Virus record (IMG/VR): IMGVR_UViG_3300021170_000058
Coordinates: 1-28,959 of that record
Strand: one strand, 5' to 3'
DNA: 28,959 nucleotides
Source: a virus
The notes beneath the pieces are model-generated. The model had not been told where the DNA came from and did no database searches. It was given only the letters and a program-made list of their open reading frames with translations. Positions 7,121 to 13,029 of this stretch are shown one piece after another; within the stretch, counting starts at the first letter, position 1; each line of letters starts with the position of its first letter. A program made the position numbers and the translations under genes.

Positions 7121-7221
7121 TCAGATCGCCAGATATAGGCGAGGGCGGAGCTTATCCATTCGAGATGACTCCTTCATCTCGAATACAGAATCGCTCCCGA
7201 GAGTTCGAAGCGCCCGGGAGC
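7121..7221 (+). repeat. Structured repeat, copy 2
   Basis: Three hairpins follow one another. TCGCC-AGATATA-GGCGA (7126-7142) corresponds to hairpin one of copy 1 with a compensatory change. Then comes the linker GGGCGGAGCT, a perfect 10-bp stem ATTCGAGATG/CATCTCGAAT (7158-7184) with loop ACTCCTT, and GCTCCCG/CGGGAGC (7193-7221). It lies after the stop of the 6707 gene and before the convergent gene at 7254-7739, so it may also act in termination. Confidence 0.5.
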
Positions 7222-7253
7222 TAAGATGATGGGATTTTCAGCGTGCCTGAATA

Positions 7254-7739
7254 CTACGCGGCTTCCGCGCGCCTGACAACAAAAAAGTTCTCGGCCGACG
7301 CAAGAAAGTTTAGATGATCGTGAACCAGACGAAGGAGGGTGTCCGTCCCTCTTCTGTGGTCGTCCTTCATGCTATGAGTCACGCGATCAGGATGAAGAGA
7401 CTGAATCTTTCTCCAGGAGATTCCGCGACCTCGCATCACCACGAGCGAGCGGGGAGGGTCGGGGAGGGTCCTGACGCAGTCCAGTATCTCCTCTGCTGAC
7501 TGAATCATCTCACTCCATCTTGGACCGGATCTGCAGTGATCATCCTGCTCGACCAGATCGGTCACTGAGCAGTCCAGCTCCCTCGCGATCGCGAAGAGAG
7601 TCCAGTAGTCGCGAACGAACAGACGACCGTAGTTGATCTGCGCGAAGCCGAGCGATCTAGGAGCCTTGACTCGGCTCTCTCGTCCTTCTATCAGGAACGC
7701 GCGGCGAACACCGACCTCGGCAGTCGCGTGATCTATCAT
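7254..7739 (-). CDS. Putative helix-turn-helix regulatory protein
   Basis: A 161-residue basic protein from ATG at 7739. A GTG at 7760 would add seven residues; neither has a good ribosome binding site. The C-terminal half reads EEILDCVRTLPDPPRS, then RGRGISWRKIQSLHPDR and a helix HRRGTDTLLRLVHDHLNFL. The arrangement, a W-x-x-I helix after an RGxSW turn and then a second basic helix, resembles the HTH of small phage DNA-binding proteins such as DUF6362-like ones. It is alone and divergent from the rightward operon that starts near 8213, a typical place for a regulator. The DNA-binding assignment is an inference. Confidence 0.55.
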   Translation of the reverse strand: MIDHATAEVGVRRAFLIEGRESRVKAPRSLGFAQINYGRLFVRDYWTLFAIARELDCSVTDLVEQDDHCRSGPRWSEMIQSAEEILDCVRTLPDPPRSLVVMRGRGISWRKIQSLHPDRVTHSMKDDHRRGTDTLLRLVHDHLNFLASAENFFVVRRAEAA

Positions 7740-7792
7740 GCGGAGAGTCCCCAGATTCACTCAACAAACCGCCTAGCACAGAAGGAGGGTGG

Positions 7793-7972
7793 ATGACAAT
7801 AGCTGACGTGCAGTCTCAGTACTCGGGTCTAATTCGCATACACGAGAGACCAAAAACGAGAAAACCTCCCGACCTTCCCCGCCGCGTCGTACGTTTTACC
7901 GAGCAGACACCAAGATGTAATATCGGCAATACAAATCTAATAACTAGAAACCTTCCTGCTTCAACCACTTAG
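7793..7972 (+). CDS. Short basic hypothetical protein (59 aa)
   Basis: ATG at 7793 follows a very strong GAAGGAGGGTGG. The product starts MTIADVQSQYSGLIRIHERP and continues with a basic, Pro-rich stretch. The AT-rich end overlaps the left arm of an inverted repeat (7917-7931). The strong ribosome binding site is the main support. The sequence itself is not clearly protein-like after residue 40, so the frame might be fortuitous. Confidence 0.4.
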   Translation: MTIADVQSQYSGLIRIHERPKTRKPPDLPRRVVRFTEQTPRCNIGNTNLITRNLPASTT

Positions 7973-7995
7973 ACCAGGACTATTGCCGATATTAC
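7917..7995. repeat. 15-bp perfect inverted repeat with a third half-site nearby
   Basis: GTAATATCGGCAATA (7917-7931) and its exact complement TATTGCCGATATTAC (7981-7995) are 49 bases apart. The core TATTGCCGAT appears again at 8134-8143. They lie in a locally AT-richer region between a divergent putative regulator and the promoter at 8213. Operators, a replication origin or a large RNA stem are possible readings. Confidence 0.55.
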
Positions 7996-8212
7996 TTTAT
8001 TGCCACCCAAACGCGAAAAAATTCCGCAGCCCGTTGCGCGCGCCCGCGCGTATGTAAAGACCAATAATCCAATAGCGACCCTCCTAACTCCAGCGCCCGC
8101 GACGCTTTTCCATTATTACTCCCCTATTAGAGATATTGCCGATTGGCGTCCGCTCGGCGTAGTCGGATCGTCAGCTCACCAATCAAAGATGTGCATGGCG
8201 ACCATTTAGACC
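7996..8212. other. AT-variable intergenic region before the rightward operon
   Basis: No convincing gene was found. A frame from TTG at 8000 to 8209 is open, but it lacks a ribosome binding site and its composition is not protein-like. The stretch holds one copy of the TATTGCCGAT motif (8134-8143) and leads into the promoter at 8213. Its base composition changes abruptly along its length, as origin or control regions often do. Confidence 0.4.
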
Positions 8213-8242
8213 TTGTCACAGCCCCTCCGCCCGCCCTATACT
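8213..8242 (+). promoter_or_regulatory. Promoter of the rightward operon
   Basis: TTGTCA (8213-8218), 18-nt spacer, TATACT (8237-8242), followed by TAGGAGG (8254-8260) and ATG at 8271. The -35 plus following bases (TTGTCACA) recur in the promoter at 8993, so these look like a matched pair. Confidence 0.65.
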
Positions 8243-8270
8243 CTACCACAAGCTAGGAGGGCCCAACCGC

Positions 8271-8534
8271 ATGACGATCACCTACGACGCCGTCGCGCTG
8301 AACCGCGAGCAGCGAAAGACGCTGACCCAAGCCGCCCCCATCACTCGCTGCCGCGACCTCATCCACGAGCACGCGAAGAAGGAGGGATACCCTCCCCTCC
8401 TGTGGGCGACCTCTTACTACGGACTCATCGCCATGACGGAAGATGGTCCGTCCCCGCTGTCCCCCCTCATAATCCGCTACTACGTCAGGGCCAATCTGGA
8501 GGACGAGAATGCTCAGCCAAGCGCAGCTCGATAG
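8271..8534 (+). CDS. Hypothetical protein, first gene of the rightward operon
   Basis: This 87-residue protein was not recognised. It has a helix (NREQRKTLTQAA), a basic segment RCRDLIHEHAKKEGY, and LLWATSYYGLIAMTEDG, whose YYGLIA core is hydrophobic. It has a strong promoter and TAGGAGG before ATG. Its last 26 bases overlap the start of the next gene, so the two are probably coupled. Confidence 0.7.
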   Translation: MTITYDAVALNREQRKTLTQAAPITRCRDLIHEHAKKEGYPPLLWATSYYGLIAMTEDGPSPLSPLIIRYYVRANLEDENAQPSAAR

Positions 8535-8988
8535 AGTCGCCACCCTCAACGACGACCAGGCGCGCACTCTCCTGCGACGTCACCTGAAGATCATCCCGCC
8601 GGAGAACGAGCCGGCGACCCCTCTGCTGATGAGACTAATCTCGTCGGCAAACATGGATCATCGCAGTCTCCTGCGACCACTCTTCCGCACACAGCTCCCC
8701 GCCGAGATCAACATTCTCGAGACGGTCGCTGGTCGCCCCATCCAGCATATTCGGAAGATAACGAAGCACGTCGGTCCCGTCAGACCTGGTCGCCCTAAGC
8801 CTCCAAAGCCGGACGACGACCGCCTCATCACCAACATCGTTCCCAACCCGAAGAAACTGGGATCCGCGTCCTACGATCGTTATGCCCGCTACGTCGAAGG
8901 AATGACGGTGAGCCAAGCCCTGAGCGCGGGCATAACCTCCGGCGACCTCAAGTGGGACGAGGGAAGAGGCTTCATCACGATCGGATGA
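8509..8988 (+). CDS. Hypothetical protein with a GMTV...DLxWD C-terminal domain
   Basis: A 159-residue basic protein. Residues 1-100 hold helices and an Arg-rich segment (ARTLLRRHLKIIPPENEP). A Pro/Lys/Arg linker follows near residue 100. The C-terminal 36 residues read YARYVEGMTVSQALSAGI, then GDLKWDEGRGFITI. That last domain matches the end of the protein at 5552-5830 in spacing and key residues. GGAGGACGAGA precedes the ATG. The basic linker plus small terminal domain suggest nucleic-acid binding, but this is inference. Confidence 0.7.
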   Translation: MLSQAQLDRVATLNDDQARTLLRRHLKIIPPENEPATPLLMRLISSANMDHRSLLRPLFRTQLPAEINILETVAGRPIQHIRKITKHVGPVRPGRPKPPKPDDDRLITNIVPNPKKLGSASYDRYARYVEGMTVSQALSAGITSGDLKWDEGRGFITIG

Positions 8989-8992
8989 GCTA

Positions 8993-9022
8993 TTGTCACA
9001 AGCCGTCCGTCTAGAGTACACT
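8993..9022 (+). promoter_or_regulatory. Promoter just upstream of the 9029 gene
   Basis: TTGTCA (8993-8998), 18-nt spacer, TACACT (9017-9022). It shares TTGTCACA and several spacer bases with the promoter at 8213. The expected transcription start, about seven bases on, falls at the ATG at 9029, so the transcript may be leaderless. Confidence 0.55.
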
Positions 9023-9028
9023 GTTGTC

Positions 9029-9205
9029 ATGATAAAGCGACCACTCCAAGACGCACTCGCCCGCCTCGCGAAGACCGCCGGTCATCGTGACCCGAGGCGT
9101 ATCGCGGAGCGCGACCTGCCGAAGCTACCTCTACTAGAAAGGATACCAGATACCCCTGATGATCTATCTGCTGGCCGCTTACGAGTTTCAGCGCACGGGC
9201 GCTGA
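9029..9205 (+). CDS. Small basic hypothetical protein (58 aa)
   Basis: Starts MIKRPLQDALARLAKTAGHR, a basic amphipathic helix, then RDLPKLPLLERIPDTPDD. No Shine-Dalgarno sequence precedes the ATG, which sits at the predicted transcription start of the promoter at 8993, consistent with leaderless translation. The last 47 bases overlap the next small gene. Function unknown. Confidence 0.5.
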   Translation: MIKRPLQDALARLAKTAGHRDPRRIAERDLPKLPLLERIPDTPDDLSAGRLRVSAHGR

Positions 9206-9299
9206 CTGGAGATGGTGGACCGCGATGACTACCGTCCTAGTCTTACATCTCGTAGCCAAGACCATCCAGGAAGGAAAGAAGAGAGATGGCAAAGGTTGA
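9159..9299 (+). CDS. Tiny membrane protein (46 aa)
   Basis: The frame reads MIYLLAAYEFQRTG, then WRWWTAMTTVLVLHLVAK and a lysine-rich tail. The central part is hydrophobic enough for one membrane helix, with positive charges after it. It overlaps the gene before by 47 bases and the SWIM-type gene after it by 14. AAGGA lies rather far upstream, so the precise start is uncertain. The tryptophan-flanked helix and basic tail resemble small phage membrane proteins. Confidence 0.5.
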   Translation: MIYLLAAYEFQRTGADWRWWTAMTTVLVLHLVAKTIQEGKKRDGKG

Positions 9300-9546
9300 A
9301 GAGTACTACATCCACAAGATCGACGACAAGACCTGCCGGATGCAGAAGGCGGTGAATGGGGACCTAATACTCACGAGCTCCTACATAGTAGGAGATCATG
9401 AGTGTCAGTGCTATCAGGCGCTTCGCCCAGCGAGATGCCGCCACATGGACATCCGCAAGGCTTGGATTCTAAGAAAAATATCACCGAAGTCGGCGATCTA
9501 CAACATGAAGGAAGACCGCTTCTATCTGATCGAGGCATCGGAATGA
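9286..9546 (+). CDS. SWIM-type zinc finger small protein
   Basis: An 86-residue protein with C40-x-C42, then eight residues, then C51-x-H53 (ECQCYQALRPARCRHMD). This C-x-C...C-x-H order with the following helix is the SWIM zinc finger signature, found in proteins that bind DNA or proteins. The segments before it (a strand ending DLILTSSYIVG) fit the beta part that normally precedes this finger. GGAAAGAAGAGAG precedes the ATG. The stop overlaps the next start (ATGA). The target is unknown. Confidence 0.75.
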   Translation: MAKVEEYYIHKIDDKTCRMQKAVNGDLILTSSYIVGDHECQCYQALRPARCRHMDIRKAWILRKISPKSAIYNMKEDRFYLIEASE

Positions 9547-9788
9547 TCACTGGAGTTGCGATCAAGAAGAACGGCGTCGTGTACGTCGTCTATCAGGCTA
9601 AGTCTCACACCGATGTCATCAGCCACTATCGGCTCAAGTTCGATCCTACGAAGGACGAGATGGGCTTCGTTGCGAGTGGAGACCGCTTCGTGAGTCGCTA
9701 CGACGCCGTAGAGATCGCTCGTGAGAGCAGACAGCTCCCTCCCGACTTTCCTGGAAGAGAGCTATTCTGTGGAGACTTCAGATGGTGA
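9543..9788 (+). CDS. Hypothetical protein (81 aa)
   Basis: ATG at 9543 overlaps the stop of the SWIM protein by four bases, which sets the start. The product is beta rich at first (MITGVAIKKNGVVYVVYQAK) and ends with PPDFPGRELFCGDFRW. No family recognised. Its coupling with the zinc protein suggests they are made together. Confidence 0.65.
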   Translation: MITGVAIKKNGVVYVVYQAKSHTDVISHYRLKFDPTKDEMGFVASGDRFVSRYDAVEIARESRQLPPDFPGRELFCGDFRW

Positions 9789-9940
9789 ACGCAGACGATC
9801 CTCGTGTGAGACTTCGCCGCAAGGCTGATCAGCACTGGGACATGGCGGGTCTCGCTCGTCAGGATGGAGACTTGAGGGACGCCGAGCGTCATACGGCGTG
9901 GGCGAGAGCTTACGAGCAGCAGATAAGGAACTTAACGTAA
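9782..9940 (+). CDS. Small helical hypothetical protein (52 aa)
   Basis: Starts MVNADDPRVRLRRKADQHWD and continues through GLARQDGDLRDAERHTAWAR. The pattern is a helical hairpin of TPR-like spacing (A..H...A..A...GD...A..H...A..Y). ATG at 9782 overlaps the previous gene by seven bases; GTG at 9785 is an alternative. Function unknown. Confidence 0.6.
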   Translation: MVNADDPRVRLRRKADQHWDMAGLARQDGDLRDAERHTAWARAYEQQIRNLT

Positions 9941-9955
9941 CTCGAGAGGAGTCCT

Positions 9956-10249
9956 ATGTCGGCTAAAGAGGAAGAAGTAGTTCGCCGCTTGGTCCGCAAG
10001 CTGCTAGACGAGGAATATACGATCTCCGTCTACAACGGCGGAGACGGTTCCGAGATCGGACGCTCTTCGGACTACGATAAGATCGTAAAGGAGCTGTTCG
10101 CGACAGACTATGAGGAGCTCCACGTCCATAAGGGTGACTACAACAGCGTTGTGATCCTCATCTACGGCAACGCCGAGGACGGCTCCGAGGTCATCGCTGA
10201 CTACTCCGGATCCCTTGAGGATCTAATCAAGTCTGTAGAGGGAAGATGA
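9956..10249 (+). CDS. Acidic hypothetical protein (97 aa)
   Basis: Contains KEEEVVRRLVRKLLDEEY, then YNGGDGSEIGRSSDYDKI and SVVILIYGNAEDGSEVIADY. The order helix, strand, helix, strand and strand suggests a small alpha/beta fold. It is strongly acidic overall, as DNA-mimic or inhibitor proteins can be, but no such function is shown. GAGAGGAG precedes the ATG; the stop overlaps the next start by four bases. Confidence 0.7.
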   Translation: MSAKEEEVVRRLVRKLLDEEYTISVYNGGDGSEIGRSSDYDKIVKELFATDYEELHVHKGDYNSVVILIYGNAEDGSEVIADYSGSLEDLIKSVEGR

Positions 10250-10632
10250 CCGACTTCAAGGATCTGCTGAAGATCTCTCCTGGCTTCGCTCGCGAGGAGT
10301 CGCTGCGCGACAGCAGAGAGAAGCTCGAGGCTGAGCCGGGCCTCGTTCCGTACGCGGTCGTCGGCTACCTCGCTCAGCAGCTAGTCAGCACGATGGCTGA
10401 GAACTACAGCGTCACCAGAGAGCAGTTCACTCGCGACATCGGCGTCGATCCAGGAGAGCTGACCACGTCGCAGGTGATCTGCTGCCTCGCGCTGCTCTCC
10501 AATGCGCTGACGAAGCTCTTCGTGGAGGAGAGCCCGAGTAGGACTGAGACAATCCTATTCTTACTCGCCGAGCACGACGTCTACCGCACGATGATCGACC
10601 CTCTGGCCGACCAGATAAGGAGACAGAGATGA
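10246..10632 (+). CDS. Helical hypothetical protein (128 aa)
   Basis: Almost all helix by sequence: FAREESLRDSREKLEAEPG, then YAVVGYLAQQLVSTMAENY, ICCLALLSNALTKLF and ILFLLAEHDVYRTMIDPL. The ATG overlaps the previous stop (ATGA) with GAGGGAAG before it, and its own stop overlaps the next start. No family was recognised. Confidence 0.7.
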   Translation: MTDFKDLLKISPGFAREESLRDSREKLEAEPGLVPYAVVGYLAQQLVSTMAENYSVTREQFTRDIGVDPGELTTSQVICCLALLSNALTKLFVEESPSRTETILFLLAEHDVYRTMIDPLADQIRRQR

Positions 10633-10853
10633 TCCACTTCGCGACCCACGAGCTCCCAGCGTCGGTCGTGCTGTGGTGCGTCATCAACGCTGCGACCGCT
10701 GCCGTCAAGCTCTCCAAGACGACAGAAGTGCGCCCAGCGACGAGAAAGATGGCTGCCTTCGTCGACATGGTGACGACTATCTTCTGGATCTTCTCACTAG
10801 TCTGGATGCTCTGCTGCATCTTCTACACGCTCTATCTGTGGAGCGTCGGATGA
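10629..10853 (+). CDS. Small membrane protein with two helices
   Basis: 74 residues. One hydrophobic stretch near residues 10-27 (ASVVLWCVINAATAAVKL) and a stronger one at 44-70 (AAFVDMVTTIFWIFSLVW, then MLCCIFYTLYLW). The basic loop between them should face the cytoplasm. AAGGAGACAGAG precedes the ATG. It may be a phage inner-membrane protein of the superinfection or lysis type, but nothing decides this. Confidence 0.65.
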   Translation: MIHFATHELPASVVLWCVINAATAAVKLSKTTEVRPATRKMAAFVDMVTTIFWIFSLVWMLCCIFYTLYLWSVG

Positions 10854-11050
10854 TCTGCATCTACCGCCGAGGCGACTATGTCGTGGTAGACGAGGGTCGA
10901 GTGGGTCTCGTCAATCGGTACTTCTACGAGGAGACGAGACGGCGATACGTCGTTCAGTTCGGGGCCGCTGGTCCGTTCGAGCAGGTCAGCCCTGAGAGAA
11001 TGCGCTTCGCCACGACGCGCGAGGAGAGGGATCTGGAGGTGTTCTCGTGA
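10850..11050 (+). CDS. Small SH3/KOW-like hypothetical protein (66 aa)
   Basis: ATG at 10850 overlaps the previous stop by four bases. The sequence MICIYRRGDYVVVDEGRVGL, then RRRYVVQFGAAGPFEQV and a basic helix ERMRFATTREE, has the G-D-x-V...G-x-V-G pattern and strand lengths of a small SH3- or KOW-like barrel, seen in phage proteins that bind nucleic acid or other proteins. This is a pattern-based suggestion only. Confidence 0.6.
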   Translation: MICIYRRGDYVVVDEGRVGLVNRYFYEETRRRYVVQFGAAGPFEQVSPERMRFATTREERDLEVFS

Positions 11051-11283
11051 GGATTAAGTCGAAGGATCCTAACTATCCGTTCACGATGGTCACTCTGCCG
11101 TACGATCCGTGCAAGGTTCAGGCCGAGATGCCCGGTACAGACTTCGTATCGGTCGGCGTTCTCAACACCGACAGACCTACGATGAGGCTGTGGTGCTTCC
11201 GCTTCCAGTCTGATCTCAGGAAGTTCTCCGAACTTCTTGAGCTCAAGCACGAGCTGTTGCAAGTTGACGTCAGTCCAAGCTAG
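11047..11283 (+). CDS. Hypothetical protein (78 aa)
   Basis: Starts at GTG 11047, four bases overlapping the previous stop, with CTGGAGGTG eleven bases earlier. The sequence has FTMVTLPYDPCKVQAEMPG, then MRLWCFRFQSDLRKFSEL. It is unrecognised, an alpha/beta small protein. A promoter-like pair (TTGACG, then TATCGT or TATATC) lies inside its 3' end and drives the next gene. Confidence 0.6.
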   Translation: MRIKSKDPNYPFTMVTLPYDPCKVQAEMPGTDFVSVGVLNTDRPTMRLWCFRFQSDLRKFSELLELKHELLQVDVSPS

Positions 11284-11293
11284 CATATATCGT
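11264..11293 (+). promoter_or_regulatory. Internal promoter before the 11314 gene
   Basis: TTGACG (11264-11269) is a near-perfect -35 box. With the window's usual 18-nt spacer the -10 is TATCGT (11288-11293), with 16 nt it is TATATC (11286-11291). It lies within the last codons of the preceding gene, followed by CCTAGGAGA and ATG at 11314. Confidence 0.5.
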
Positions 11294-11313
11294 AGCAACC
11301 TAGGAGAACACAC

Positions 11314-11538
11314 ATGGACGTCGTCATGAACTGCCGCTGCCACGTCGTCAGTGGCATCCCCTGCCAGAACGTGCCGGGCCACGTCGAGGTGAAGATCCAC
11401 AAGGCCGAGCCTCGCTGCTATCATCGGGACGGTGACCAGGTCATTCGTCCGCTGGGGGGCTACAAGAAGTCAAACGAGGAGAGGTGGATAGGAACAAGGC
11501 GCGTCGCAAGGAACTCGACAAAGCTCTCAGCCTCATAA
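11314..11538 (+). CDS. Hypothetical Cys/His-containing protein (74 aa)
   Basis: Contains CRCHVVSGIPCQNVPGHVEV, then HKAEPRCYHRDGDQV. The C-x-C-H ... C ... H ... C-x-H spacing could hold a zinc ion. CCTAGGAGAACACAC gives a good ribosome binding site. The final 55 bases overlap the next gene in another frame, so the C-terminal dozen residues may not be conserved. Confidence 0.6.
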   Translation: MDVVMNCRCHVVSGIPCQNVPGHVEVKIHKAEPRCYHRDGDQVIRPLGGYKKSNEERWIGTRRVARNSTKLSAS

Positions 11539-11741
11539 ACGAGGCGAAGGACATCGTAGAGACCGCTCGCGACGAGGAGCGCGAGTACTACGAGAACATG
11601 CCAGAGAACATGCAGTCCGGCGAGCGAGGCGAGAGAGCCGATGAGGCTGCTAACTCGCTGAAGTCAGCTGCCGACGAGCTAGATCAGGTCGTCGATAGTC
11701 TCGAGAACGTCGTCGGCAGCATCGAGGAGGCGATAGAATGA
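11484..11741 (+). CDS. Conserved phage coiled-coil protein, PENMQ type
   Basis: 85 residues from GTG 11484, with CGAGGAGAG just upstream. A basic start (DRNKARRKELDKALSLINEA) is followed by EEREYYENMPENMQSGERGE and a long acidic helix. Small phage and bacterial proteins with E-E-x-x-Y-x-E/D-N-M-P-E-x-x-Q-x-x-E-R are widespread and probably form a helical hairpin or coiled coil. No biochemical role is established that I know of. It overlaps the preceding gene by 55 bases. Confidence 0.75.
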   Translation: MDRNKARRKELDKALSLINEAKDIVETARDEEREYYENMPENMQSGERGERADEAANSLKSAADELDQVVDSLENVVGSIEEAIE

Positions 11742-11929
11742 TCATCCGGCGCAACTCTTCGCTGACGGGCAAGATACACGAGATGGAGATCCCTGTGACG
11801 GAGGATCAGATGAATCTGTGGCGCTCCGGCGTCCCGATCCAGAACGCTATGCCGAACCTGACACCAGGTCAGCGCGAGTTCATCAAGACCGGTATCACCG
11901 AGCAGGAGTGGGACACCTACCTTCCATGA
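11738..11929 (+). CDS. Conserved small phage protein, ITEQEW type
   Basis: 63 residues: RRNSSLTGKIHEMEIPVTED, then LWRSGVPIQNAMPNLTPGQR and FIKTGITEQEWD. I recognise this as a very common small phage protein: S-x-x-x-G-x-x-x-x-M-x-I-x-V-T...IQ-x-A-x-P-x-L...REF-x-x-T-G-I-T-x-x-E-W. Its function is unknown. AGGAGGCGATAGA precedes the ATG, and it overlaps its neighbours by four bases on both sides. Confidence 0.8.
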   Translation: MIIRRNSSLTGKIHEMEIPVTEDQMNLWRSGVPIQNAMPNLTPGQREFIKTGITEQEWDTYLP

Positions 11930-12153
11930 TCAGACTCCTGATAAAGGGCGATCTAGACACAGCCCACAGAGCGACGGTCAACAGAGGTATGGAGACGATC
12001 TCCTCCTGGAAGCTGCACCGCGACTGTACGATCGGCTACACTCGCGACGAGTACTGGCGGGAGGTCATGAACTGGTTCGGCGAGCCTGGTCAGGCTCCGT
12101 TCCCTCCCGGCTCTCTGCTGCACTTCGCTCTAGATCAGAAGGAGGACTCGTGA
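11926..12153 (+). CDS. Hypothetical protein (75 aa)
   Basis: ATG at 11926 overlaps the previous stop (ATGA), which sets the start although no separate ribosome binding site is close. The protein has MIRLLIKGDLDTAHRATVNR, then RDEYWREVMNWFGEPGQAPF. The YWREVMNWF helix and Gly/Pro turn look globular. It is in the same tight operon as the conserved 63-residue protein. Confidence 0.65.
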   Translation: MIRLLIKGDLDTAHRATVNRGMETISSWKLHRDCTIGYTRDEYWREVMNWFGEPGQAPFPPGSLLHFALDQKEDS

Positions 12154-12317
12154 AGCCGATGACCGCCGAGCGAGCTAGACTCGCCGAGGATCTCACGCTC
12201 CTCACCGATGGTCACCTCGACGACGTGGCCTTCGAGCATCTGCTACAGTACGTCGCGGACAAGATCAGTCCGCCCACACTACTCGCGCGGTTTTGGAGGC
12301 TCCTACAGCGTCGCTAA
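12150..12317 (+). CDS. Small helical hypothetical protein (55 aa)
   Basis: GTG at 12150 overlaps the previous stop (GTGA) and has AAGGAGGA eight bases upstream. The product MKPMTAERARLAEDLTLLTD, then a helix VAFEHLLQYVADKI and an Arg-rich end (ARFWRLLQRR) is compact and helical. No family recognised. Confidence 0.6.
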   Translation: MKPMTAERARLAEDLTLLTDGHLDDVAFEHLLQYVADKISPPTLLARFWRLLQRR

Positions 12318-12407
12318 ACCGCCCCGCTACCACACCACCACCCGCCGTCGCACGACGGTTGTACGACTTCTCGAACGCGTCTACTACCTCGTAGAAAGGC
12401 CCCACCC

Positions 12408-12614
12408 GTGCCCGCCAAGCTCTACACAAAGATCCGCGTTCTGAAGGACAGACAGTTCTACGTCGCTCGGCGAGAAACGCCTCTCAGTCGCGGTAAGCTG
12501 GAAGTCGTGCAGTATATCGGAGGATACATCTATCGCGCGGGAGTCCAGCGAGGATATCTGAAGGACGAGTGGATCCTCTACAAGCGCGTCCGCCTGTCGG
12601 AGGGCTTGTACTGA
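12408..12614 (+). CDS. Basic beta-rich hypothetical protein (68 aa)
   Basis: GTG at 12408 after AAAGGCCCCACCC. The sequence is basic with alternating strands (YTKIRVLKDRQFYVARRETP, then LEVVQYIGGYIYRAGVQRG). The shape is of a small beta sheet. The 90-base gap before it holds a 6-bp hairpin CCGTCG/CGACGG at 12345-12358 and a weak TTGTAC...TACTAC promoter-like pair. Confidence 0.6.
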   Translation: MPAKLYTKIRVLKDRQFYVARRETPLSRGKLEVVQYIGGYIYRAGVQRGYLKDEWILYKRVRLSEGLY

Positions 12615-12635
12615 GCAGTCCATCGGAGCTACACT
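12606..12635 (+). promoter_or_regulatory. Promoter before the 12662 gene
   Basis: TTGTAC (12606-12611), 18-nt spacer, TACACT (12630-12635). The -10 plus flank (TACACTGT) is identical to the one at 9017. It overlaps the 3' end of the previous gene. The next ATG is 26 bases on with CGGAGAA before it. Confidence 0.5.
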
Positions 12636-12661
12636 GTATCGTAATTGCTGCGGAGAACTGT

Positions 12662-12886
12662 ATGCCAAGACGAGTTAGTCTCCTCCACGTGAGGAAGACC
12701 TTAGAGTGGATAGAAGATACCACTACCTCTATGATAGAGCGCGACGGCAAGCACCAGAACGGTCTGCGTCTCGCACCGATCGACCAGACGAAAATGCGAC
12801 AGATAAGCCTCGTAGTACGAGCGATTCTCCGCAAGCACGCTGAGAAGAAGACAAGAAAGGACGTGTACGTCGAATGTACGCGATAG
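12662..12886 (+). CDS. Basic helical hypothetical protein (74 aa)
   Basis: ATG at 12662 is chosen for its GCGGAGAA and nearby promoter. An open frame to 12569 exists but lies in the previous gene. The protein MPRRVSLLHVRKTLEWIEDT, then MRQISLVVRAILRKHAEKKT is basic and helical, as nucleic-acid-binding small phage proteins often are. Its end overlaps the next gene by 13 bases. Confidence 0.6.
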   Translation: MPRRVSLLHVRKTLEWIEDTTTSMIERDGKHQNGLRLAPIDQTKMRQISLVVRAILRKHAEKKTRKDVYVECTR

Positions 12887-13029
12887 TCTACAGAGTTGAC
12901 TCGAGGCGCAGCCTCCGAATGTGGAGCAAGGTCTTCAATGACAAAGACTCCGCCGAGCTGGAGCGCAAGCGCCTGACGCTGGAGTGGCAGTCGTGGATGA
13001 TCTTCTTCGAGGACCCGAGGAAAGAATGA
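12874..13029 (+). CDS. Small hypothetical protein before ligase (51 aa)
   Basis: ATG at 12874, with AAGAAAGGACG upstream. The product MYAIVYRVDSRRSLRMWSKV, then DSAELERKRLTLEWQSW has a beta-beta-alpha look. Its stop overlaps the ligase start by four bases (ATGA), so the two are coupled. Function unknown. Confidence 0.6.
   Translation: MYAIVYRVDSRRSLRMWSKVFNDKDSAELERKRLTLEWQSWMIFFEDPRKE

Noticed and set aside
8000-8209. Plus-strand frame of 69 codons from TTG
   Set aside because: No ribosome binding site and no clear protein pattern, and it lies in a region of repeated TATTGCCGAT motifs. A control region is more likely.
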